From Catenulispora pinistramenti (GTDB lineage Bacteria; Actinomycetota; Actinomycetes; Streptomycetales; Catenulisporaceae), in NCBI RefSeq assembly GCF_018274385.1, contig NZ_JAAFYZ010000090.1, positions 1-38,058 on the forward strand: a DNA stretch of 38,058 nt. The letters are read 5' to 3'. The notes below the pieces were generated by a model. It worked only from the letters and a program-made list of their open reading frames with translations, was not told the origin of the DNA and made no database searches. The translations under genes and the position numbers were made by a program. Below are positions 29,992-37,117 of this stretch, piece after piece. The number at the start of each line of letters is the position of its first letter. Positions within the stretch are counted from its first letter, which is position 1.

Positions 29992-31333
29992 ACCCCGGAT
30001 CGGCCGACACGGACGCGGCCAGGCTCCTGCCGCCGCCGTCCGCGGCCTCGCCGTAGCCCGCTTGCGTTTGAGTGCTTCGCCGAGCCACCGTGAGCGGCCC
30101 CAGCCCGGACAGCACCTCGGCGAAATCGGTGAGCAGTTCCGGCGGCGCCGATCGGGTCACAGCGACCCCGACAGTGGCGACGGAGGCAAGGTGCTCGGGC
30201 CGCAGATCGGCGACGCCGCTGAGGACGTGGACGGTCGCGCCGGTCTCGGACGCCATTGCCGACACCTCCCGGCAGTCCGCCTCCTCGGGGGTCCCGAGGA
30301 CGAACATCGCATCGCTGGCCGCGGCCACCGACCCGACCGTCTCGGCACGATCAGAGGCGGCGTAGCACAAGACCTCGTGGCGATGCCCGCGGAGCCGGGG
30401 ATAGCGCTCACGCACCGCCGCGACCAGCACCGCCGCCTTCTCGACCGGAAAGCCGGGGACCACGACGAAGGACAACCGGCGGGGATCGGCGGCCAACGCC
30501 TCCGCGTCCGCCCGGTCCTGGACCATCGCGACGCGGTCCGGGGCCTGATCGACCAGCGTCGCGGTCACCGCCAGGTCCGATCCGCCGATCAACGCCACCG
30601 TGTCACCCCGGCCGGCGTACTCACGGACGTTCGCGCAGGCCCGGGCCACCAGCGGACACGTGGCGTCGGCCACCGTCAGGCCCCGGGCCGCCGCGTGGGC
30701 GGCCGTGGCCAGCCTCACCCCGTGCGCCGGGAAGACCACAGTCGTCCCCTCCGCCACCTGGTCGAGTTCGTCGACGACCCGCAGATCCGGCACCCGCGGT
30801 GTGCCCGGCGCCCGCCGCACGGCGACCGGCCCGCCGACCACGGCCACCGGACCCGCCGCCGATCGCACCGCCTCGTGGATCACCGCCTCCGCCCGCCGGC
30901 TGCCCGGGCAGGAGCCGTCCACATCCGCGACCAGCAGGCGGCGCGTCCGCAGCACCGCCGCCCAATCGTCGATCACCGACTCGGCGGCGTCCAGCCCGCT
31001 GGAGTCCGCGGCGGCCACCGAGACGCCGAAGCCGGTCGCGGGCAGTTCATCGTGCAGATAGGACACCGCCACCACCACTTCACCGTCCGGCGGCAGCCCG
31101 GCGCCGGGGCCGTGACCGACCGGGGAGCCGACAGCGAGATCCGCACCGGCCGAAACCGGCGCGGAGCGCACCGGCACACCACGCCGGCTGAACGATTCGG
31201 CCAGCAACGGAGCCGCCGCGCACCGCACCCGCCCGCGCCCCGGCCAGGTGAACCCGGTCGCGACCACCACCTCCCCGGGAAAGGCGCCCGTCGCGCCACC
31301 GACCAGCCTGGACCGCAGAAGACTCCTGTTCAT
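29987..31333 (-). CDS. IspH/LytB-like iron-sulfur protein with altered active site
   Basis: A 448-aa protein whose residues about 131-415 follow IspH (HMBPP reductase). The three 4Fe-4S cysteines are kept: C142 (GSCPGSRRA), C226 (DATCPLV) and C323 (VLCYAASDR), as is His204 (AHGV). By eye against E. coli IspH, the positions of His41, His124, catalytic Glu126, Thr167 and the Ser-x-Asn diphosphate motif are replaced (LIGGSDLAVT, VVVPGFP, TPEEADCRE). The N-terminal 125 residues (EVVVATGFTWPG, CAAAPLLAESF) resemble part of a nucleoside-phosphorylase-type domain, as in some actinomycete fusions; that is tentative. ATG 31333 has GGAGGGA 5 nt upstream. Canonical isoprenoid function is unlikely. Confidence 0.75.
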   Translation of the reverse strand: MNRSLLRSRLVGGATGAFPGEVVVATGFTWPGRGRVRCAAAPLLAESFSRRGVPVRSAPVSAGADLAVGSPVGHGPGAGLPPDGEVVVAVSYLHDELPATGFGVSVAAADSSGLDAAESVIDDWAAVLRTRRLLVADVDGSCPGSRRAEAVIHEAVRSAAGPVAVVGGPVAVRRAPGTPRVPDLRVVDELDQVAEGTTVVFPAHGVRLATAAHAAARGLTVADATCPLVARACANVREYAGRGDTVALIGGSDLAVTATLVDQAPDRVAMVQDRADAEALAADPRRLSFVVVPGFPVEKAAVLVAAVRERYPRLRGHRHEVLCYAASDRAETVGSVAAASDAMFVLGTPEEADCREVSAMASETGATVHVLSGVADLRPEHLASVATVGVAVTRSAPPELLTDFAEVLSGLGPLTVARRSTQTQAGYGEAADGGGRSLAASVSADPGW

Positions 31334-31352
31334 GCCGTCCCTCCGCATCGCT

Positions 31353-31368
31353 TATCCACCTGTGGATA
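31353..31368. promoter_or_regulatory. TATCCAC-CT-GTGGATA palindrome before the IspH-like gene
   Basis: A perfect 7-bp dyad with a 2-bp spacer lies 20 bp upstream of ATG 31333. Each arm also resembles a DnaA box (TTATCCACC and, on the other strand, GTATCCACA). It most likely is a repressor operator overlapping the promoter. Confidence 0.5.
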
Positions 31369-31747
31369 CTCCGGAACCAGCATTTGGCACTCCGGTAGGG
31401 CTGTCCACTCGACAAACGGGTCTTACGCGCAGCTCGCGCGCAGCTCATGTGACCGACGACTGCGAGCAGCCTTTGGTGCGGCGGTGCGGCGGTGCGGCGG
31501 TGCGGCGAGCCGGACGCCGGCGATGTCGGGCTCTCCCGACCGATGTGCGCGTTCCGGCGGGTTGTGTTAGGCCGAAGTCCGGCTCCGGCAAGCTCTTCGT
31601 GACGGCTGCGCGGCCCGGACAGGGCCTCGTCGTCGAGGGTGCTGTCACGGTCCTTAGAAAGTACAAACTACGCTCTTCCGCCGAATCGTTCTCGGGTGTC
31701 CGGCGTGTCGCGGATCCTTCGGGCGAGCAGGTCGCGATGGTTCAGAC
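31369..31747. other. intergenic region before the amine oxidase
   Basis: No gene is seen on either strand. It contains an exact (GGTGCGGC)4 repeat at 31475-31506 and a less GC-rich patch around 31650-31675 (TTAGAAAGTACAAACTA) that probably holds the oxidase promoter, leaving a leader of about 70-80 nt. No clear -35/-10 pair could be fixed. Confidence 0.4.
31475..31506. repeat. GGTGCGGC repeated four times
   Basis: Four exact 8-bp units in non-coding DNA between divergent genes. The unit is not a multiple of three, which fits a non-coding location and possible length variation. Confidence 0.85.
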
Positions 31748-33766
31748 ATGACGGAATCATCACCTTCGCTGGGATCGCGGCGGTCGTTCCTGGCGAGCGC
31801 GCTGGCTGCCGGTGCCGCGGCGCCACTTCTCTCCGGCGCGCCTGCCGCCGCTGCCACGGCGGCGCCGACGACGGTTCCCGCGCAACCGCGCACCGGTCTG
31901 CCCACGGCCGGGGCCCGCGACGAGGCCCGCTGGCAGACCTGCCTCGGTGTGGCCCGGCAGCTGCTGCTCGTCGGCCCGAAGGACGAGGACCTGAAGCTGG
32001 CCTATCTGCGTACCCTGATCGATGAGGGCCTGCCGAAGACGACCCGGCCGAAGAACGTGCTCGTGATCGGCGCCGGCATCTCCGGCATCGTCTCCGCGCT
32101 GCTGCTGAAGGGCGCGGGCCACAACGTCACGGTCCTGGAGGCGAACGGCAACCGGATCGGGGGCCGTATCAAGACCTTCCGGCGCGGCCCGGAAAGCGCG
32201 CGGGCGCCGTTCAGCGACCCGGAGCTGCACGCCGAGGCCGGTGCCATGCGCATCCCGGACACGCACGTGCTGACCCTGGCGCTGATGGACAAGCTGAAGC
32301 TCAAGCGGCAGCCGTTCTACGACGTGGACATCGTGCCCGGGACCGGCCACCCGGACGCGCCGCCGCCGGCCGTGAGCTACACCGCGTTCACCGGCGAGAC
32401 CTGGACCAACGGTCCCGGCGGTACCGGCTACACCGCGCCGGACAAGGCCTCGAACACCTGGATCTGGGCCAACGGCGTGCGGGCGCGCTACGCCGAGTAC
32501 GCCGCCGACCCGCGGGCCGTCAACCGCGGCTTCGGCATGTCGCCCGACGTGCTGGACGAGACCACGCACAACCAGCTCACCGCGATCCTGGCGCCGGTCT
32601 ACGACTACTACTCGGTGCAGTCCGGGAGCGGCCGGAAGAACATGCCGTTCGAGCAGTGGGTGCAGGGCTGGGCCCAGCTCATCTACGACTTCGACGGCTA
32701 CTCGATGGGCCGGTTCCTGACCGAGCACGCCCAGCTGACCGACGGCACTTTGGAGGGCATCGGGACGATCGAGAACGAGACGTCCCGGCTGCCGCTCGGC
32801 TTCATCCACAGCTTCCTGGACTTCTCGGACATCGCGCCGGGCACGAGCTACTGGGAGCTGACCGGCGGTACCGCGACCCTGCCGTACGCGCTGGCCCCCG
32901 GCGTCGCCGACGTCCTGAAGATGAACCGGCGGGTCGTCGAGCTCGAGTACTACGACCCGACGCAGGACTGCAGGGACTGCACGCACGTCGGCGCGAACGG
33001 CCCCAAGGTATGGGTGCGCACCGTGCGGGAGAGCGGGAGTGAGGACGTGCCCGGTGCCGAGGTGCCCGGGTCGTCCGAGGAGTTCACCGCCGACGTCGCG
33101 ATCGTCACGGTGCCCTTCTCCTCGCTGCGCCACGTGCAGATCTCGCCGCTGATGTCGTACCGCAAGCGCCGCGCCGTCATCGAGCTGCACTACGACGCGG
33201 CCACCAAGGTGCTGCTGGAGTTCAACCGGCGGTGGTGGGAGTTCACCGAGGACGATTGGAAGCGCGAGCTCGACGCGATCCGGCCCGGCCTGTACGACCA
33301 GTACCAGGCGGCCGGCGGACCACCGGCCGCCAACGTGGTCGGCGGCGGCTCGGTGACGGACAACCCGAACCGGTTCATCTACCACCCCTCGCACCAGATC
33401 GGCGAGAGCCGGGGCGGCGTGGTGCTGGCCGCTTACACGTGGGCCGACGATGCGGTGCGCTGGGACTCGCTGGAGGAGCAGGAGCGATACTCGTACGCGC
33501 TGCGCGGCATGCAGGAGGTCTACGGCCGGCGCATCGAAGCGTTCTACACCGGCCACGGCAAGACACAGAGCTGGGTCCGCAACCGGTACGCCTGCGGCGA
33601 GGCCGCGATCCTGGCCCCGGACCAGCTGACCCAGCTGCATCCGGCGATCGGCACACCGGAGGGCCCGCTGCACTTCGCCGGCGAGCACACCTCGCTGAAG
33701 CACGCGTGGATCGAGGGCGCGCTGGAATCGGCGGTACGCACGGCACTCGAGGTCAATGCCCTGTGA
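31748..33766 (+). CDS. Tat-exported flavin amine oxidase (L-glutamate/L-amino-acid-oxidase-like)
   Basis: A 672-aa secreted flavoenzyme. The N-terminus has the twin-arginine motif SRRSFLA (R11-R12) and a hydrophobic stretch to about residue 38, so it is exported folded with FAD. The dinucleotide fold is [10 protein letters not shown] (104-113) with Glu131 and the GGR turn NRIGGRI (135-141). The C-terminal FAD motif is [22 protein letters not shown]. Length and order resemble Streptomyces L-glutamate oxidase and related L-amino-acid oxidases that make a 2-oxo acid, ammonia and hydrogen peroxide; the substrate cannot be fixed by eye. The product peroxide would make it an extracellular antagonistic or nutrient enzyme. 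A 15-bp hairpin follows the stop. Confidence 0.88.
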   Translation: MTESSPSLGSRRSFLASALAAGAAAPLLSGAPAAAATAAPTTVPAQPRTGLPTAGARDEARWQTCLGVARQLLLVGPKDEDLKLAYLRTLIDEGLPKTTRPKNVLVIGAGISGIVSALLLKGAGHNVTVLEANGNRIGGRIKTFRRGPESARAPFSDPELHAEAGAMRIPDTHVLTLALMDKLKLKRQPFYDVDIVPGTGHPDAPPPAVSYTAFTGETWTNGPGGTGYTAPDKASNTWIWANGVRARYAEYAADPRAVNRGFGMSPDVLDETTHNQLTAILAPVYDYYSVQSGSGRKNMPFEQWVQGWAQLIYDFDGYSMGRFLTEHAQLTDGTLEGIGTIENETSRLPLGFIHSFLDFSDIAPGTSYWELTGGTATLPYALAPGVADVLKMNRRVVELEYYDPTQDCRDCTHVGANGPKVWVRTVRESGSEDVPGAEVPGSSEEFTADVAIVTVPFSSLRHVQISPLMSYRKRRAVIELHYDAATKVLLEFNRRWWEFTEDDWKRELDAIRPGLYDQYQAAGGPPAANVVGGGSVTDNPNRFIYHPSHQIGESRGGVVLAAYTWADDAVRWDSLEEQERYSYALRGMQEVYGRRIEAFYTGHGKTQSWVRNRYACGEAAILAPDQLTQLHPAIGTPEGPLHFAGEHTSLKHAWIEGALESAVRTALEVNAL

Positions 33767-33796
33767 TGAGCTCGCGCTCTGTCCCTTGCGCCAAGG

Positions 33797-33842
33797 CCCG
33801 GTCGCGGTCGGTACGAGGAGAAGTCGGCCGACCGCGACCGGG
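33797..33842 (+). terminator. hairpin between amine oxidase and DUF4239 gene
   Basis: A perfect 15-bp stem (33797-33811 with 33828-33842) with a 16-nt loop lies 30 bp past the oxidase stop and 42 bp before the DUF4239 start. The loop contains GAGGAGAAG. It probably terminates the oxidase transcript; attenuation of the next gene is an alternative. Confidence 0.7.
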
Positions 33843-33884
33843 GCTCAGTGGCGAACGGGGCCGGCTGCGAACCCGGTGCGCGTC

Positions 33885-34667
33885 ATGCTGATCGTCTGGC
33901 CCGTCCTGTCCATCCTCGCCGGGGCGGTCGTCGCCGTCGGACTCACCGCGGTGCTCGGCCGTACCCAGCGGGCCAAGGACGGGTCGTTCAACCCGCAGGC
34001 GCTGTCGGTCATCGGCAGCACACTGCTGTCGTCGTTCATCCTGGTCACGGCGTTCCTGATCGCCGGCTCCTGGTCCACATACACCACCGACCGGCAGCAC
34101 GTCTATGACGAGGCGCGCAGCACCACCGTCGCCTACTGGCTCGCCGGCAAGCTGCCCGCCGACGACGCCAAGCACGTGCAGAACGGCCTGACCACGTACG
34201 TGGACGATGTCGTCAACTACGAGTGGCCGTTGATGAGCCGGCAGCAAGTCAGCACCTCGGCCTGGACCACGCTCGACGGCCTGCGCGGATTCGTCGCCGC
34301 GATCCACCCCGCGGACGACGCCGGCGCCAAGGCGCAGTCCGACGTGGCCACTTCGCTGGACGACATCTACTCCAAACGCTCGATCCGCACCGCCGACGTG
34401 CACTACACGATGCCGAGCATCATGTACGTGGCCCTGATCGTCGCCGCGCTCCTGCTGATCGCCTTCCCGCTGCTGGTCGGCCTGACCACGAACGCCCGCA
34501 ACGTGGCGATGCTCGCCGGCGTCGGCGCCACGGTAGGGCTCGGCATCTACATCGCCATCGCCCTCGCGCATCCCTACTCGCAGCCGCTGGAGATCTCGCC
34601 CACCGCGTTCAAGCTGGCCCTGCAGCGGTTCGGGCAGATCACGTCGACGTCGCCGCCGACGCTGTGA
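33885..34667 (+). CDS. DUF4239 (bestrophin-like) membrane protein
   Basis: A 260-aa membrane protein. Two hydrophobic helices lie near the N-terminus (about 3-25 and 46-68), then a soluble segment (about 70-180, with a Tyr/Thr-rich TTDRQHVYDEARSTTVAYWL start), then two C-terminal helices (about 185-207 and 212-235). The pattern 2 + soluble + 2 matches DUF4239, a family with no assigned function that is sometimes compared with bestrophin channels. The start is uncertain: ATG 33885 begins right at the first helix, GTG 33876 is possible, and neither has a strong ribosome site. It follows the oxidase terminator. Confidence 0.7.
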   Translation: MLIVWPVLSILAGAVVAVGLTAVLGRTQRAKDGSFNPQALSVIGSTLLSSFILVTAFLIAGSWSTYTTDRQHVYDEARSTTVAYWLAGKLPADDAKHVQNGLTTYVDDVVNYEWPLMSRQQVSTSAWTTLDGLRGFVAAIHPADDAGAKAQSDVATSLDDIYSKRSIRTADVHYTMPSIMYVALIVAALLLIAFPLLVGLTTNARNVAMLAGVGATVGLGIYIAIALAHPYSQPLEISPTAFKLALQRFGQITSTSPPTL

Positions 34668-34981
34668 GGCCCCCCGCGATCAGGGGTGCTTCCGGCTCGC
34701 CGCGGCCGTGGAAGGCCATCTCGGCGTACCGGCGTGGGGGCGTACCGGCATAGAGGTGCCGTATCGCATGCGTTACGCGGGATCGGCACGCCTCTCAAAA
34801 CCGCCGCTTCTCGGTGGGCTTGTCGTTGAGGCGCGGACACCGCGGGCCGCGCCCGCGTGCAGGCGGTTTCCGAGCCGGCAGGGCTGTCTGAAACGACGAT
34901 TCTCGCCGCAATCTGCCGCGCTGACTGAGCCACAAGCTCGACTTCCCGATGCCGCGGCGCGTGAATCGGACACCGAGGCCG
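34668..34981. other. gene-free gap before the Pro-rich secreted protein
   Basis: No convincing gene. GGCGTACCGGC is directly repeated (34723-34733 and 34739-34749), and an imperfect hairpin (GAGGTGCCG at 34754 with CGGCACGCCTC near 34785) may terminate the DUF4239 transcript. Confidence 0.35.
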
Positions 34982-34994
34982 GATACTACCGCTG
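34982..34994 (+). promoter_or_regulatory. leaderless-type -10 element before the Pro-rich protein
   Basis: GATACT (34982-34987), six bases, then GTG 34994: the same arrangement as at 8243 and 6277. It argues for GTG 34994 over the ATG at 34949. Confidence 0.5.
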
Positions 34995-36022
34995 TGCACG
35001 CTTTCCGGCTTTTAGCAGCTTTTGGTCTCAGCCTCCTGCCGCTGGCCCTCACCAGTCCCGGCCCGGCTGCCGCCGGCGGTGGTTTCGGCATGACCCTCAC
35101 GGCGGTGATGGATGGCCAAGACCACGGCATCGCGGTCGGCACGGTCCACACCGTGCGGGTGTCCCTGGCCGACGTTCCCGGCGAGGCGTCGCTGAGGGAC
35201 ATCACGATTTCCGTGACCGAAGCCGACGCAGCCTCGTCTCCGGTCTCATGCGACGCCGGACCGGACGGTGCCATGTCCCTGGAACCGCACGGCTCGCTGC
35301 GCTGCACCGCGCGCATCGTGGCAGAAGCCGGTCCGAGGACGGTCAATGTGGAAGCAGTCGCCTTTGTTCCGGGGGAGGTGACACCGATCCTGCGTTCAAC
35401 ACTGCTGCACTACGCCGGGGTGCTTCCCCCATCGCCACCGCCGGTCCGCAAACCTGCCACGCACATCGTCCCGCCCGCGCCGCCGCAAGCCACAGCACAC
35501 CCGCCGCCGACAGGCGCGGTGCCTGGTGTGCCTGACGTTCCCCAGCCCGCATCACCGGCCGCGCCATATCGCGCCGGCTCACCCGTCGCCGCTCGTCGCG
35601 TTGCCGTCCTCCCGGACGGTCCCGGTGGCCAGGTGCCGATCCCGGCTCTTCCGATCACGGTGCCCGAAGCCGCGGGTCTGGGTCTGGGTCCGGATCTAGG
35701 CCCAGGTCCAGGTCCAGGTCCAGGCGGCGAGCTGGACTCCCGGTTCCCGCTGCTTGGAAGACCGGCGATGGGAGACCGGACAGGATCGCTGGCCCTGCGC
35801 CGCCCGGTTCTCGCACCTCCGGCGAAGAAGCCGTCGCCTTCGCCTCTGGCGGTGGAGGTGCCTCCGTCTGACCTCGCTCCGCAGCCCGACCAGCAGGACT
35901 CCGGCTTCGACTGGATGCTTGAAGCCTTACTCGTTCTGATGATTCCGGCAGTCCTGGCCGCGGCCGCCGTGGTCGGCGCTGGAAGCGGCAACGACAGGGG
36001 GACTGGTAGGCCAGGAGACTGA
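34994..36022 (+). CDS. secreted Pro-rich protein with C-terminal membrane anchor, unknown function
   Basis: A 342-aa protein that I cannot assign to a family. A signal peptide (FRLLAAFGLSLLPLALTSPG) ends near residue 27. An N-terminal beta-rich domain (about 30-140) resembles an Ig-like or DUF11-type fold with two cysteines. A long Pro/Ala-rich stalk (about 145-300) includes the run LGPDLGPGPGPGPGG. A C-terminal helix (about 307-331, LEALLVLMIPAVLAAAAVVG) precedes a short basic end. No LPXTG-like motif is seen, so it looks membrane-anchored with a wall-spanning stalk. GTG 34994 is chosen because a -10-like box sits six bases upstream. Confidence 0.6.
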   Translation: MHAFRLLAAFGLSLLPLALTSPGPAAAGGGFGMTLTAVMDGQDHGIAVGTVHTVRVSLADVPGEASLRDITISVTEADAASSPVSCDAGPDGAMSLEPHGSLRCTARIVAEAGPRTVNVEAVAFVPGEVTPILRSTLLHYAGVLPPSPPPVRKPATHIVPPAPPQATAHPPPTGAVPGVPDVPQPASPAAPYRAGSPVAARRVAVLPDGPGGQVPIPALPITVPEAAGLGLGPDLGPGPGPGPGGELDSRFPLLGRPAMGDRTGSLALRRPVLAPPAKKPSPSPLAVEVPPSDLAPQPDQQDSGFDWMLEALLVLMIPAVLAAAAVVGAGSGNDRGTGRPGD

Positions 36023-36065
36023 AACGGGCCGGGGCGGTCTGGGCGGCGATAGCATCGGCACCGGC

Positions 36066-36521
36066 GTGGGGTCCTTCGTGCAGAACCCGACACCGGCCAG
36101 CGGCACGCACATGTTCTTGCTGATGATCGCCTCCTACGTTTCCAACCTCACCCTCGGACGCGAGCTGGGCCACAACCAGGGGCTGGACCACGACTGGGCG
36201 ACCGAGCCGGAACCAGGGACCTACCCCTACGCCCACGGCTGGATGGCGCCGAGCAAGCAGTGGCGCACGATCATGGCCTATGACGGCGGCTGCAACGGCT
36301 GCGAGCGGATCAACCACCACTCCGACGCCGACGCGACCTACAAGGGCGGGCCTTTGGGCGCGTCGGATTCCACACGCCCGAATACGCGCCCGCACCCGGG
36401 ACGTGAGCTGGCGTTCACCGGTATGCCCGTCCCACTGGTCGAGACCTCCCTGCTCGCGGGTCCGGCCATGACGGTCGGCGGCGCGCTCGTGATCCGGCTG
36501 CGCCGCAGAGTCCGCGAATAG
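36066..36521 (+). pseudogene. decayed reprolysin-like metalloprotease fragment with LAFTG sorting signal
   Basis: A 151-aa frame holding only the end of a secreted metalloprotease. RELGHNQGLDHD corresponds to HExGHxxGxxHD, with the first zinc-binding His changed to Arg. It is followed by YPYAHGW, WRTIMAYD and the CNGC segment typical of M12B-like actinomycete peptidases. There is no signal peptide, propeptide or first half of the domain. The C-terminus is a cell-wall sorting signal: LAFTG, a hydrophobic stretch and RLRRRVRE, fitting the LAXTG motif used by class E sortases. The missing His and N-terminus point to a pseudogene. GTG 36066 is nominal; the frame is open further upstream. Confidence 0.65.
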
Positions 36522-37117
36522 GACTCCGCAACGGTGGGCAGCCCATATTCGAGTCATGAGGCGCCGGGTCCCATTCGCGCAAGACCCCCGTCCCGACCAG
36601 CCCCAAGCCCGCGACCGCGCTGACCGCGCACATCAACGCTCTCGTGGAGATGCCCGCCCTCGACGCCGACCAGGAGGCCGTCTTCGCCCGGCGCGGTGGC
36701 ACTGAGCCCCGACGTCGTTCTGGCCGTTCGGATCGTTCTGGCCGGGGTGACTTGCCCGCCACCACGGGAGGAGCTGGGCGATGGGGGATCCGCAGGGGTG
36801 ACTTGCTGGGCGCCTGCCGTCCCCGCGAGCGAGACCGCCATCAACGCACCGATGACCGCCGCGGCCAACCAGCCGCCAATTGTCTTGCGGTACATCATGG
36901 CCGGACCCGCACACCCGCCCGGGAGGGCCGACTCTTCGCGCGGCGAGTTCTCGGACATCGCTATAGGGCTACTCGCCCCACAGCCGCCCGGCAGACACGC
37001 CGCGGCGTCCCGGATGCGGCGGCAGCCGTCGGGGCGGAGACTGGCAGCGGGGGAGGACTCGCGGGGAACGGCGCGCCAAGCGTCGCTCCCGACCCGTCGC
37101 GATCACCCGGAGTGAGC
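36522..37117. other. poorly coding gap between metalloprotease remnant and DUF4331 gene
   Basis: Apart from the possible minus-strand secreted peptide (36554-36898), nothing convincing is encoded. GGGGTGACTTGC is directly repeated at 36744-36755 and 36795-36806, and CGTTCTGGCC also occurs twice near 36720-36743. Together with the decayed protease this looks like a degenerating region. Confidence 0.4.
36554..36898 (-). CDS. possible small secreted protein
   Basis: A 114-aa frame with a convincing signal peptide: basic MMYRKT, hydrophobic core GGWLAAAVIGALMAVSLAG and a TAGAQ-type cleavage site. The mature part begins QQVTPADPPSPSSS and repeats QVTP, then becomes Arg/Gly-rich and unlike a real protein, so a frameshift or decay after about residue 50 is possible. 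No family is recognised and no strong ribosome site is seen. A 12-bp direct repeat (36744-36755 and 36795-36806) lies inside it. Confidence 0.3.
   Translation of the reverse strand: MMYRKTIGGWLAAAVIGALMAVSLAGTAGAQQVTPADPPSPSSSRGGGQVTPARTIRTARTTSGLSATAPGEDGLLVGVEGGHLHESVDVRGQRGRGLGAGRDGGLARMGPGAS

Noticed and set aside
31353-31400. DnaA-box-like sequences as a possible replication origin
   Set aside because: Only one dyad and a weak third match, no AT-rich unwinding region and no dnaA/dnaN/rpmH neighbours.
31475-31506. GGTGCGGC array considered as a CRISPR-like repeat
   Set aside because: Units are only 8 bp, directly adjoining with no spacers, and there are no cas genes in the window. No CRISPR array is present.
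31696-31710. GTGTCC/GTGTCG pair before the amine oxidase as a third copy of the shared operator
   Set aside because: The spacing is 9 bp, not 11, and flanking bases do not match the 20-bp consensus.
36696-37115. 139-codon plus-strand frame before the DUF4331 gene
   Set aside because: Sequence lacks any motif and overlaps a minus-strand frame with a credible signal peptide; coding on the plus strand is not supported.
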